From contig NZ_AUGS01000001.1 in NCBI RefSeq assembly GCF_000422785.1, forward strand, positions 467,083-531,082: a DNA stretch of 64,000 bases, written 5' to 3'. Made by a program: the position numbers and the translations under genes. The DNA comes from Pseudovibrio exalbescens DSM 16456 (GTDB taxonomy: Bacteria > Pseudomonadota > Alphaproteobacteria > Rhizobiales > Stappiaceae). Every line of letters begins with the position of its first letter. Positions within the stretch are counted from its first letter, which is position 1. Positions 28,336 to 37,204 of the stretch are shown here, in pieces. Under the pieces are notes generated by a model. That model was not told the DNA's origin. It did no database searches and saw nothing but the letters and a program-made list of their open reading frames with translations.

Positions 28336-29025
28336 CTAAGAGGGTCTGTTGAAGTATTGCCGAACAGTTCGCAGTTCGCTCTCATTTGTGACGGCTTTTC
28401 CTGCAAAACCCATTGCGCGCGCCTCTTGGGTCCACTTTTGGAACTCATGGGGATTGGCGGCATTGTGGGAGGTGTCAAACGCGGGCACCTCCAGTGCGGC
28501 GGCCGCCATGACTATTTGCGCTTGAGCAGTCAGGAAGGGCGAGAAGTAGGAGCCGGTGGAGGAGCGCGTTGAAGTCGCACCAATGGCTTGTTTAAGAGTG
28601 TTTTCGCACCACGTCAGTGCTGTGATGCGCGTGGCAACGGTTACTGGCCAGTTTCCAACTGCGCTGAAGGCGGCGGGGCGACTGCCAAGTTCAAACAGTA
28701 TGGATAGACTTTGGTCGGGACGACCCGTTTCGGCTTCAACCGCAGACAGGATTGTGTTCAAGCGTTGAACGTCCGTAGCAGTGACCAGACCTCCAGTGTA
28801 GATCCCGCAGAGAGAGTCTAGAGTGCATTCTTGAACTAAATTCAGTAGTTCTTGATCATCTGCGGTATCTGCAGCGAGAAACAGGTTTTGACACGCCCCT
28901 TGGTATGACGCGGTGTTCCCATTCTGCAACGCGTCTCGATCAACTACAATAATGTCGTTGGAAGCTATTTTTCCTTGATGGATCAGAGGACTATCCGGGG
29001 TATACACCCTGAGCAGGCAGGTCAT
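28336..29025 (-). CDS. Degenerate HpcH/CitE-like aldolase family protein
   Basis: Protein of 229 residues with the fold pattern of the citrate-lyase beta / HpcH aldolase family. The N-terminal segment has DSPLIHQGKIASNDIIVVDRD where the family has a DSPRM...LDLEDAV pattern; a middle SILFELGSR keeps the glutamate; the C-terminus has FDTSHNAANPHEF followed by RAMGFAGKAVTN. Several residues around the metal site are altered (LED becomes DRD), so it may be non-enzymatic or act on a different substrate. Assigned by pattern, moderate certainty. Confidence 0.6.
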   Translation of the reverse strand: MTCLLRVYTPDSPLIHQGKIASNDIIVVDRDALQNGNTASYQGACQNLFLAADTADDQELLNLVQECTLDSLCGIYTGGLVTATDVQRLNTILSAVEAETGRPDQSLSILFELGSRPAAFSAVGNWPVTVATRITALTWCENTLKQAIGATSTRSSTGSYFSPFLTAQAQIVMAAAALEVPAFDTSHNAANPHEFQKWTQEARAMGFAGKAVTNESELRTVRQYFNRPS

Positions 29026-29103
29026 TCGGTTCTCCGCAGGTTTTGGATGCAGACAATAAAAATTTAAGCTATCAGGGGATGCATTGCCCAGAATAATTTA
29101 ACG

Positions 29104-29119
29104 TTAACGATTTATTAAC
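29104..29119 (+). promoter_or_regulatory. CtrA-type binding site
   Basis: TTAA, seven bases, TTAAC: the consensus CtrA full site, with further TTAA half-sites at 29098 and 29125. It lies about 46-61 bases upstream of the lytic transglycosylase start. CtrA is the alphaproteobacterial cell-cycle and motility regulator. Confidence 0.55.
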
Positions 29120-29164
29120 CATTATTAAGCAATTTTTACTATAAGTAAGGAAGGGGTGAAGACC

Positions 29165-30136
29165 ATGAAGGTCGTCGGGGATGCTTCCATATCCAATCGC
29201 ATAGAGCGGGCCTTCGAGAGCGCTTCGCAGACCACAGGTACGCCGTTTGGTTACCTTGTGCAAGCTGCTGCCCGCGAATCCGCGATGGATCCTCAGGCCA
29301 AGGCGCCAACTTCCTCCGCGACGGGTCTTTTCCAATTCATTGAGAGCACGTGGCTTGAGACGCTGAAGAAGAACGGCAGCGACTTGGGTCTTGAAGACTA
29401 TTCCCGGCATATTGATGTTACTCCCGGTGGTGACTACGTGGTCAAGAACCCGCAGTTGCGCGAGCAGTTGCTTGATTTGCGGCACGATCCGGAGGTTTCT
29501 GCGTTGGTCGCGGGGGCGTTTACGCAGGCCAATCATCAGGAACTTACCAACAAGCTGAACCGTCCTCCGTCGACTGGTGAGCTGTATGTCGCTCATTTTC
29601 TTGGTGCTTCAGGTGGGGCGCGGCTTATTACAGCTTCGGAGCAGACGCCTGAAGTTGAAGCTGCCACGCTGTTTCCAAAACAAGCACGAGCGAACAAGAA
29701 CATTTTTTACGAGCGTGACGGGTCTGCCCGAACCGTGGCCTCTGTGTACGACCGTCTTGTCAACGAGTTCGCCGAAACGGAAATGACTATCGCGGCCAAG
29801 CAGGTTCTACAGCCGGATGAGCGCGATGTCGGAGGCAAGGATGCCGACCAGCAACGGTCTTCCATGGCAGAAGCCGATGTGATTCACAGCCGGATCTTGA
29901 CTGCATGGGCAACCAGTGGCCGCCATCCCGGCGCGCCTTTTGAGGCGTTGTTCACAAATCAGGCTGAGGCAGATCGTGCCAGCGCTTTATCTGCCTCTGT
30001 TTCTTCCGCATTCCAGGCACAGGAACAAACAGCTGCTGACGCCTTTGCTGCCGTGCCAAAACCGCGCCCGGCCGGGGCTCCGCTTGATTTGACGGGCTTC
30101 CTGAACCATGGAGCCATCAAGTCGACACGAGGTTGA
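29165..30136 (+). CDS. Transglycosylase SLT domain protein
   Basis: Peptidoglycan-cleaving protein of 323 residues. The lytic transglycosylase core is near the N-terminus: AARESAMDPQAKAPTSSATG and LFQFIESTWL, with the catalytic glutamate in ARES. A YVAHFLGASGGARLI helix follows. No clear signal peptide is seen, which is typical of flagellum-linked alphaproteobacterial members. ATG at 29165 follows AAGGAAGGGG; the GTG at 29156 is too close. A CtrA site upstream suggests cell-cycle control. DUF2336 follows. Confidence 0.85.
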   Translation: MKVVGDASISNRIERAFESASQTTGTPFGYLVQAAARESAMDPQAKAPTSSATGLFQFIESTWLETLKKNGSDLGLEDYSRHIDVTPGGDYVVKNPQLREQLLDLRHDPEVSALVAGAFTQANHQELTNKLNRPPSTGELYVAHFLGASGGARLITASEQTPEVEAATLFPKQARANKNIFYERDGSARTVASVYDRLVNEFAETEMTIAAKQVLQPDERDVGGKDADQQRSSMAEADVIHSRILTAWATSGRHPGAPFEALFTNQAEADRASALSASVSSAFQAQEQTAADAFAAVPKPRPAGAPLDLTGFLNHGAIKSTRG

Positions 30137-30246
30137 CCTTACGCCGGCTATCTCCCTGATCTACAAGTTCTTTATGGTGAACCAAACATTAATAAATATG
30201 CTTAATGATAAGTCATTAAGTAATCATATTAGTGGTTTGGCGTAGC

Positions 30247-31383
30247 ATGATTGTATCTAGTTTTCTGACGTGGGTTCAGACGGCTCCTGCTGGAAGCCGT
30301 GCTCAGGCCGTTGCAGCGCTTGCGAAAGCCTATTTGTTTTCGGAGATGGATGCGGAGGAGCGAGAAACCGCAGAGGCGGCCTTGACCTTCATGCTGGATG
30401 ATCCTGAGCCGGACGTGCGGTGCGCTATTGCCGAAGTGCTTGGCCCTGCCGAGGGGGTGCCGCCCCACATCATCTCCGCCTTGTTGTGTGATGAGGATTC
30501 GGTTGCGCTGCCCGTATTGGCGCATTCACCGTCCATCAGTGTTGGCGAACTGGTGGATATCGTGGCGACGTCCGGCGTTGCCCGGGTCTGTGCGATTGCT
30601 CGGCGGACCTGTGTACCTGTGGGGCTGGCTGCTGCGATTTGTGAGGTTGCACCGCTCGAAGCTATTGAAACTTTGTTGGAAAATCCCGGCGCAGTTTTGC
30701 GCGAACGTATGTTTCAACGCATCATCGATCGGTTCGGCGGTGAGAGGTCCATTCAGGATGCGTTGTTGAAGCGGGAGGATCTGTCGTTGCCCATGCGCCA
30801 CATGCTGATCCGGCGCTATACGGAGGATTTGCGGGAACACCCATTGCTGACGGGTGGAATTCATACACAGTCTCCGCAACGCCTTGTGGCTGATGCGCAA
30901 GATAGGGCCACCATTTCATTGGCTTATGATGCGGGCGCTGAGGAACAGTTGGGCCTGATCGAGCATCTTGTCGCCAGTGGTCAAATGACCAGCCTTCTGT
31001 TGTTGCGAGCGGTGTGTACAGGGGCCTTGCAGTTTTTCGAAAGGGCGGTGGTCCGGCTGTCGGGCGTAAACCCGGTCTATGTCCATAGTGTCCTGAAAAC
31101 GCCAGACAGTTCAACGCTTTATGCGCTCTTGTCAAAGTGTGGTTTGCCGAAGCGAACCCACCGCGTGTTCAGTGCGGCGTTGGAGGCATGGGCACTTGCG
31201 GACACGTTGACCATGGAACGTTGGGGCAAAGCGCGTCTGGTGGTGACTGAATTGCTGGATGAGCAGGATCGCCTGGGTCTTGAAGAGCTTGGCGACCTGC
31301 AGGACCTTTTGGTGCGCCTTAGTTACGAGGCGTCTCGAGAGAGCGCGAAGGCTCGGGTAAGCTCCATCCTCTCCGCCGCATAA
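30247..31383 (+). CDS. DUF2336 domain-containing protein
   Basis: Protein of 378 residues of the alphaproteobacterial DUF2336 family: HEAT-like helical repeats with the conserved segments FMLDDPEPDVRCAIAEVLG and SIADxVA-like stretches. Members are linked to general stress response or motility signalling in some species, but the function is unproven. ATG at 30247 is chosen over GTG-type extensions upstream. It is 110 bases after the transglycosylase gene and ends at a hairpin terminator shared with the Hpt gene. Confidence 0.83.
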   Translation: MIVSSFLTWVQTAPAGSRAQAVAALAKAYLFSEMDAEERETAEAALTFMLDDPEPDVRCAIAEVLGPAEGVPPHIISALLCDEDSVALPVLAHSPSISVGELVDIVATSGVARVCAIARRTCVPVGLAAAICEVAPLEAIETLLENPGAVLRERMFQRIIDRFGGERSIQDALLKREDLSLPMRHMLIRRYTEDLREHPLLTGGIHTQSPQRLVADAQDRATISLAYDAGAEEQLGLIEHLVASGQMTSLLLLRAVCTGALQFFERAVVRLSGVNPVYVHSVLKTPDSSTLYALLSKCGLPKRTHRVFSAALEAWALADTLTMERWGKARLVVTELLDEQDRLGLEELGDLQDLLVRLSYEASRESAKARVSSILSAA

Positions 31384-31412
31384 GTATATGAATTTATTTG
31401 GTAATTCAAGAA

Positions 31413-31440
31413 AAAGGCCGGTCGTTCTCCGGCCTTTATT
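31413..31440. terminator. Bidirectional terminator
   Basis: AAAGGCCGG, loop TCGTTCT, CCGGCCTTT, then T-rich; between the convergent DUF2336 and Hpt genes. Confidence 0.8.
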
Positions 31441-31978
31441 CGTTTGAGTTGTCCTCGGACTTCTCCGACCTGATCTCCAGCAATTTTTCATTTGCAGCGG
31501 CAAGGCTTTCGACCAGAATGCGTCCGGTAATGTGGGAATGATCACGCGCATCCTCGCGCAACATGGCGCAGATTGCATCTACATGTTGGGTAACAAGTGC
31601 CTGCGGTACCTTGGTGGTGCCGGTCCGCATTGCTGAAATCAATTCGGTCAACGATCCAGCTACCTCGCCGATCAGCGGAAACCCGAGAGTATCTGCCTGG
31701 CCTTTGATGTCATGGGCTGCACGGAAAAAGGTCTGCAAAGCATCATCAGAGTTTGGCGAGGCCTGCACGCTCGCCCAAGCGACTTTGAGAGCGTCAACTT
31801 CCTTGGTGAGCCACTCCGTGAATTCTTCGGAGAGTTCTGCCACGGCGCTTTCTGCGGCCTTTACCGGATCGAACCGGGCGGCTTCAGCGGGGCTGAGCTT
31901 GCGGACCTTTTTGGACAAGTCGAGGGGAGCGCGAAATACTTCCGGCGTAGAACCAGCTGCCGTGTCTTTATCGTTCAT
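31436..31978 (-). CDS. Hpt-domain (histidine phosphotransfer) protein
   Basis: Protein of 180 residues with a four-helix Hpt domain. The phosphorylatable histidine is H89 in RAAHDIKGQADTLGF, the family signature. A 45-residue polar N-terminal region precedes it. It should relay phosphate between a hybrid kinase and a response regulator, neither of which is in the window; with the neighbouring DUF2336 gene and nearby CtrA site, a link to a CtrA-type relay is a guess. Confidence 0.88.
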   Translation of the reverse strand: MNDKDTAAGSTPEVFRAPLDLSKKVRKLSPAEAARFDPVKAAESAVAELSEEFTEWLTKEVDALKVAWASVQASPNSDDALQTFFRAAHDIKGQADTLGFPLIGEVAGSLTELISAMRTGTTKVPQALVTQHVDAICAMLREDARDHSHITGRILVESLAAANEKLLEIRSEKSEDNSNE

Positions 31979-32103
31979 GTATTACTGCCCTCTGACACCG
32001 GATTGATCGGTTTTGGGGGTATTATGTCGCCGGTCTGTGACGCTCGCAATGGCTACCGGCGCCAAACATGTGCATGAGGCACCGGAATGCCTGGGTTCAC
32101 CGC

Positions 32104-32880
32104 CTAGTATTTGAACATCTCCGCCAGAATTCGCTCATCCCAGCCATGGTCGTGGTCAAATAGAATGAGGCTCTCCGAGGACGTGTCTTCGTACACCAGC
32201 ACCTTGACCACGTTTCGAAATTCCACGTGGTCCGCAGAGGTACTCACGGGCCTCTTGTCGGCTTCCAGAACCTCGATTTGGACCTTCACGTGATTGGGCA
32301 ACAAGGCCCCGCGCCAGCGGCGCGGCCGAAACGGGCTGATCGGGGTCAAGGCCAGCAGCGAGGAGCCAATCGGCAAAATGGGACCGTGAGCCGAGAGGTT
32401 GTAGGCCGTGCTGCCAGCCGGGGTCGCCACCATGACACCGTCGCAGATCAACTCGTCCATGCGCACCTTGCCGTCAACGGTGATGCGCAGCTTGGCTGCC
32501 TGATGACGTTGGCGCAGGAAGGAGGCTTCGTTCAAGGCCCGGGCTGTAAAGGTTTCGCCATCCTTGTCAGTTGCTTCCACGTTGAGAGGATGAATGCGGG
32601 TCTCTTGTGCCTGATTGAGGCGATCCAAAAGGCCTTGTGGGCGGTAGTCGTTCATCAGGAAGCCGACGGAGCCGCAGTTCATGCCATAAAGCGGCTTGTC
32701 GGTATTCATGTATTGATGGAGGCATTGAAGCATCATGCCATCACCGCCCAAGGCGACGATGACGTCGGCTTCATCTGCAGTCGTTGCGCCATACATTGCC
32801 TCCAGTTCCGCCTTTGCCGAATCTGCTTCGGGGGTACCGCTGGAGACGAAATGCAAGCGCTGTATGGATCGTTGATTCAC
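32104..32880 (-). CDS. nadK: NAD kinase
   Basis: Phosphorylates NAD to NADP (cytosol). The 258-residue protein has GGDG at residues 45-48, MNCGSVGFLMN, and the second conserved block ICDGVMVATPAGSTAYNLSAHGP. The GTG start at 32880 follows GGAGG at nine bases; longer in-frame reading to 32973 adds a segment with no family similarity. The conserved GGDG Asp is intact. A 37-residue membrane protein gene lies upstream on the same strand. Confidence 0.95.
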   Translation of the reverse strand: MNQRSIQRLHFVSSGTPEADSAKAELEAMYGATTADEADVIVALGGDGMMLQCLHQYMNTDKPLYGMNCGSVGFLMNDYRPQGLLDRLNQAQETRIHPLNVEATDKDGETFTARALNEASFLRQRHQAAKLRITVDGKVRMDELICDGVMVATPAGSTAYNLSAHGPILPIGSSLLALTPISPFRPRRWRGALLPNHVKVQIEVLEADKRPVSTSADHVEFRNVVKVLVYEDTSSESLILFDHDHGWDERILAEMFKY

Positions 32881-32982
32881 TTTCCCGTACCTCCGCCGAA
32901 CTTGCCTAGCATGATGGAAGTAAAAATAAAATCCGGCGAAGAGTGTTATTTGGGACCCGGTCAGAGTCACCAACGCATGGCA

Positions 32983-33096
32983 TCAAGTGCTGGCCCACAC
33001 CATCAGGATCAGGGCGGACCAAAGAACGGCACTCATGGCAAGGCCGCCAATGTATTGGCGGAGGGGGAGCTTGGCTGCTTGGGTATGTGCGGGCAT
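32983..33096 (-). CDS. Small single-pass membrane protein (37 residues)
   Basis: Short frame with an excellent ribosome site, AAAGGAGG, seven bases before its ATG. The product has a basic N-terminus (MPAHTQAAKLPLRQ) and one hydrophobic span (GGLAMSAVLWSALILMVW). It precedes nadK by 102 bases. No family recognised; support is the ribosome site and transmembrane pattern. Confidence 0.5.
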   Translation of the reverse strand: MPAHTQAAKLPLRQYIGGLAMSAVLWSALILMVWAST

Positions 33097-33937
33097 GCGA
33101 GCCTCCTTTATCTTCCTTGATTGCAGTCTAAGCGAGACATTTGCCATCGGTCTGTGATGTTGGGCACAATCTGAATGACAGGATTGGCTATTTTGGGGCG
33201 GCACAAAGTCGGGACTACTTGAGGTAGCAGGGCGAAATTTTTCGGAGTGACGCAAAGGCAACAGGGTTGTTCTTTTTACTTCGGGGGGCTTTTCTGGTCC
33301 AAGAAGTTGGTTAATATGAAATTCGCAAGAGCGATAGTATTCGCTTGGACGGCGTAAATACTTATCAATGATTTGAAGTAAGTCTAAAAATCAAACAATA
33401 TTTCTATTGCAGCTTGGGGGCAGGCTGTGAAGGGTGATCTGTGCGGCGGCAGGTCACCCTTTAATTTTTGATATATATGATCGGGCTGAACCTCGTGGAA
33501 CTTTCGTTTGTACTTGATCACTTATGGTGAAGCTTAATGCTTTTCGTCAGATCCACAGACACTGTATCCGTGTTTGATTTGCTGAGGTGCTTTCGGCTCT
33601 GGTGAGCCCATTTGACAAAAAGGCAGTGGATGGTTTCCGTCGCTTCGGTTGTGTCGCCTATCAAAACGTCAATTCGTCAATTGGCTGGCGTCGTAAGAGA
33701 GTGCGTAAAACATTGTTTGATTTGGTGTGAGGCGGGGATAACTTTCCTCGCAAAAGAGGTGCTGAGCCTGCCATTGGTGGCAGCGGCCTTTCAAGGGGCC
33801 GTGAGCGTTGGAAAGGGCAACAGTTTGTTCTTCGCAGAGGGTAGGATGTTCGACCCTCAGTGAGGGACTTGAAATGGTCCCGTTCGTAGAGGGAATAACG
33901 ATGCGGCGGGGCGCGGGACCCCGCGTGCGGAAACCTG
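33097..33937. other. Long intergenic region, candidate small RNA
   Basis: 841 bases with no gene I can support. AT-rich from 33300; an intrinsic terminator at 33430-33468 has no coding gene upstream on that strand, so a small transcript between about 33300 and 33470 is possible. An open frame at 33612-33863 (83 codons) has no recognisable similarity or ribosome site. Confidence 0.45.
33430..33468 (+). terminator. Orphan intrinsic terminator
   Basis: AAGGGTGATCT pairs with AGGTCACCCTT (one G-U pair) across a ten-base loop, followed by TTAATTTTTG. No coding sequence precedes it on this strand. Confidence 0.65.
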
Positions 33938-35074
33938 TTAAAGCACTGTCGGTTTATAGAGTTTGCCGCCAGCGCAGGGAGCGGGTACGCCGGTGGTGAG
34001 GGGATAGCTCAAAGGTAATTCCCGTGCAGCCCGAACAGCCAGAAACGCGAAACATTCAGCTTCAATGGCATCGCCGCGCCAGCCGTAGGTTTCAACAGGC
34101 GTTGCGTTCGTTTGCGTTCGTTTGCACAATTCGCGCATAAACGTCGCGTTTTTGCGTCCGCCGCCGCACACCGCCAAATGCGTCGGTCGATGGGGCAGGT
34201 GATCCAGCGCACGAGCAACCGCAGCGGCGGAGAAGGCTGTCAGTGTCGCCGCACCATCCTCCAACGACAAGCCGTCTGCCAGCGACCGTGTAAAGCTGAA
34301 TCTATCTAATGATTTCGGGGGTGCCTGATCAAACCACGGGTCGGCCAGCGCTGCGGCAAGGCGTGCCTCGTCAACCGTGCCTGCTGCTGCAAGTTTGCCG
34401 TCCTCGTCAAAACTGGACGTGCCGTGCGTGGTGACCCAATCGTTGATGGGAGCGTTTGCGGGCCCGCTGTCAAATGCCATGAGTGTGTCTGCACCATCCC
34501 ACCAGGTGAGATTTCCCACGCCGCCCAAGTTGAGCACTGCCATATCGGCAGGTGCAACGTCATGGCGAGCGCGCGCAAGCAGGGCACGATGATACACAGG
34601 CGCGAGCGGAGCGCCTTGTCCACCGGCTGCAACATCTGCACTACGGAAGTCATAGATTACGGGCATGCCCAAAAGATTGGCCATGAGCTCGCCATCACCC
34701 AGCTGGCGGGTGGCTCCTTTGACGTCCGGCGTTGCCGGCCGATGCAGAACTGTCTGGCCGTGAAAGCCGATGACGCCAACCTGTTGCGGCGGGATCTTGT
34801 TGTGCCGCAGAAACCGAGCAACTGCGAGAGCCTGAGCCCGGGTCAATTCGCGTTCGGCATGACGAAAGATTGCAGGTTCCGAACCCTGGAAGTCCCACTG
34901 ACGCGCGGCGTCAACAGCTGTTTTGAGCAGGTCAACCACATCGGATGGGTAGGGCGATAGGGTGTAGCTGCCAAAGGCCGAGACGGATTCGCCATCGGTC
35001 TTGATCATGGCGATGTCGATGTTGCCATCCAGTACGGTGCCGGTCATCAGGCCAATTGCCCACACGGGTTCCAT
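33938..35074 (-). CDS. anmK: Anhydro-N-acetylmuramic acid kinase
   Basis: Phosphorylates 1,6-anhydro-MurNAc recovered from cell-wall turnover to MurNAc-6-phosphate. The 378-residue protein has the family start [28 protein letters not shown], the [14 protein letters not shown] segment, and [14 protein letters not shown]. In many alphaproteobacteria anmK lies beside tyrS; here the neighbours are an MFS gene (divergent) and the intergenic region, although a tRNA-Tyr is elsewhere in the window. Assignment is firm. Confidence 0.95.
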   Translation of the reverse strand: MEPVWAIGLMTGTVLDGNIDIAMIKTDGESVSAFGSYTLSPYPSDVVDLLKTAVDAARQWDFQGSEPAIFRHAERELTRAQALAVARFLRHNKIPPQQVGVIGFHGQTVLHRPATPDVKGATRQLGDGELMANLLGMPVIYDFRSADVAAGGQGAPLAPVYHRALLARARHDVAPADMAVLNLGGVGNLTWWDGADTLMAFDSGPANAPINDWVTTHGTSSFDEDGKLAAAGTVDEARLAAALADPWFDQAPPKSLDRFSFTRSLADGLSLEDGAATLTAFSAAAVARALDHLPHRPTHLAVCGGGRKNATFMRELCKRTQTNATPVETYGWRGDAIEAECFAFLAVRAARELPLSYPLTTGVPAPCAGGKLYKPTVL

Positions 35075-35238
35075 GAAAACGCTGCGCCCTCTTGGTTCTT
35101 TATGGTTTGCTACTTGTGTCTAATAGGGGTGAACCGGGGGCGCTCGCAAGGGTAAACCCCCTAAGGAAACCGAAAGACCAAAGGAAATTGATTTCGTGGC
35201 AATGATTGATTCCGGTCGAGCGGCTCCGTTAAGGTCAT

Positions 35239-36546
35239 GTGACGCATCTTGCGCCATATCCGTACTGTGGTTCACACGGGAAAACACCAGTGGTCAGTCT
35301 TGCACGTTTTACCTTGTTTTTGATCGTTTTTGTTGAGGCCATGGGGCATGGGCTGGTTTTGCCCGTGCTTTCAGACTTCTTTGCGGGCGAGCCGGTCGCG
35401 AGCGCTTTGGCCGATGTCGGCGTTTCGTCAGCAGGTGTTTGGGCTCTCGTTATAGGCGGCTATTACCTGCTGTGGTTCTTCAGTAGCGCCTACCTTGCCC
35501 AGCTTTCCGATTCCCTTGGTCGGCGCAAAGTGCTGTCTGCCTGCCTCTCAGGGGCCCTGCTGGGCTACGTGGTGACCGCTCTTGGTGTTTATTTTGCCTC
35601 TTTGACACTGGTGATTTTGGGGCGCCTGATTGCTGGGGCAACTGGTGGTGCCTTGCCGGTGGTGCAAGCCAGTTTTGCAGATCAAAGCACCAGTACAGCA
35701 GATCTGACGGGAAAGTTGGGTGCGTTTACTGCTGCGCTCGCCTTGGGCCTGATGGCCGGGCCAATCCTGTCCAGTGTTCTGGTGTCTCCCGTGGTGATGG
35801 GTGCATGGGCACAGCCGGTGGCGCCGCTATTGATTGCTGGCCTGGTCACAACAGCCGCGTTGGTGTTGGTGAGCCTTGCTATGGAGGAAACCAACAGGGC
35901 GCGCCACACTACGCCTTTTCAAGTGTCCGCCGTGTTTTTGAGCTTGTGGCGGGTACAACGCCGACCAACCGTGATCAAACTCGGCATGGCCTTCTTCCTG
36001 TTCGCACTGGGTATGAATGCGTTTTACATTTATCTGGAAAGTTTTCAGCGCTTGCGTTTCGGTTTTTCCGTGGCGCAGATCAGCTTGACGTTTGTCATCC
36101 TTGGGCTGGCCACTGCCGTGGCCGCGACCGGTCTGGTTCGACTGATGACACCGTTCTATCAACGGATTCCCATGGTGCAGATTGCCTGCGGCGTGATGGC
36201 GTTGTTCGTGTTGGCCTATGCCGCCAACACCCTGCCACCACTTTCCTTCATGTTCATGGTGCCTGTATCGGTCGCGTTTGGCGTAATCTATCCGGTTATC
36301 CTGACACTGTTGTCCAAGAGTGTACGGGAACAGGAACAGGGCTGGGTCATGGGCGTTGCCATGAGCCTGTTCGTGCTTGGCGGCGGCGTTGTTGCGCTTT
36401 GTGGTCCGGTTTTGATGTCTTTGGACATCAAGAGCCTGTTGTTCGTTGGTGTGGTCAGTCTGATCGGATCTCTTGTTGTGCAATTGACGTGGTGGCGGGA
36501 GCCTGATGTGCGTGCGCTTGATCCCGATGTCCGACCGGACCTGTGA
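35239..36546 (+). CDS. MFS transporter
   Basis: Major facilitator with twelve predicted membrane spans (435 residues). The motif A between spans 2 and 3, QLSDSLGRRKVLSACLSGA (G-x3-D-x2-G-R-R type), is well kept. The first span is preceded by SLARFTLFLIVFVEAMGHG; a GTG at 35290 is an alternative start that removes a polar 17-residue extension. Tetracycline/drug-efflux-type folds are similar, but the substrate cannot be told. It is upstream of, and divergent from none of, the HxlR operon. Confidence 0.88.
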   Translation: MTHLAPYPYCGSHGKTPVVSLARFTLFLIVFVEAMGHGLVLPVLSDFFAGEPVASALADVGVSSAGVWALVIGGYYLLWFFSSAYLAQLSDSLGRRKVLSACLSGALLGYVVTALGVYFASLTLVILGRLIAGATGGALPVVQASFADQSTSTADLTGKLGAFTAALALGLMAGPILSSVLVSPVVMGAWAQPVAPLLIAGLVTTAALVLVSLAMEETNRARHTTPFQVSAVFLSLWRVQRRPTVIKLGMAFFLFALGMNAFYIYLESFQRLRFGFSVAQISLTFVILGLATAVAATGLVRLMTPFYQRIPMVQIACGVMALFVLAYAANTLPPLSFMFMVPVSVAFGVIYPVILTLLSKSVREQEQGWVMGVAMSLFVLGGGVVALCGPVLMSLDIKSLLFVGVVSLIGSLVVQLTWWREPDVRALDPDVRPDL

Positions 36547-36697
36547 AGGAATCCGAGATCCGGCTTTGCAATTTGAATTTGCGCATCCCGCCGTGTGGGC
36601 AGTGCTTGAAGGGATCGGTGTAACCTAACCAAAGGTTGTGGTTGCCTTGGTAGGTCCCGTGGCTTTTACTTCGTTAAGCGAAGTGAAAGGGGGTTGC

Positions 36698-37204
36698 ATG
36701 GTGGGCACGCGCACCAGTTTTGCCGGAATGGATTGCGCCATCGCGCAGGCGATCGAGCAGGTGGGTGATGCCTGGACGCTGTTGCTGTTGCGTGCGCTTT
36801 TTCAGGGTCTCAAGCGATTTGACGACTTTCAGGGGCATCTGGGCATGTCGTCCAGTGTGTTGAGCGACCGGCTTGCCCGGCTTATGACCGCAGGTCTGAT
36901 CCGGAAGGAAAAAGACCGTAGGGACGCAAGGGCTTGCGTGTATCTCCTGACAGACAAGGGTCTGGATTTCTATCCCGTTTTGATTGCGCTAAACCAGTGG
37001 GGAGAACGTTGGGAAGGCAAGCCGGATGGTATGCGGCTTGACCTGATTGAGCGTGCAAGTGGCAGGCCGGTACGGGAGGTACAGGTCCTGTCTCAAGACT
37101 ACAAGGTGTTGACGGCGCGCGATGTCGAGGCGCGCCCCGGTCCAGGTGCGGGCGCGGTGTACGAGGACGTGCAGGAGCGGGTGCGCCGCCGGCAGGTCCA
37201 ATGA
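36698..37204 (+). CDS. HxlR-family transcriptional regulator
   Basis: Winged-helix regulator of 168 residues. The HxlR core is MDCAIAQAIEQVGDAW, TLLLLRALFQGLKRFDDFQ, then LSDRLARLMTAGLI and a KDRRDARACVYLLT wing. It begins at ATG 36698 after AAAGGGGG. It overlaps the alcohol dehydrogenase start by four bases (ATGA), so it is cotranscribed with and probably regulates that operon, perhaps in response to a small carbonyl or phenolic compound (inference). Confidence 0.9.
   Translation: MVGTRTSFAGMDCAIAQAIEQVGDAWTLLLLRALFQGLKRFDDFQGHLGMSSSVLSDRLARLMTAGLIRKEKDRRDARACVYLLTDKGLDFYPVLIALNQWGERWEGKPDGMRLDLIERASGRPVREVQVLSQDYKVLTARDVEARPGPGAGAVYEDVQERVRRRQVQ

Noticed and set aside
33612..33863. An 83-codon frame in the long intergenic region
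   Set aside because: There is no ribosome site, no similarity and a coding-unlike composition.
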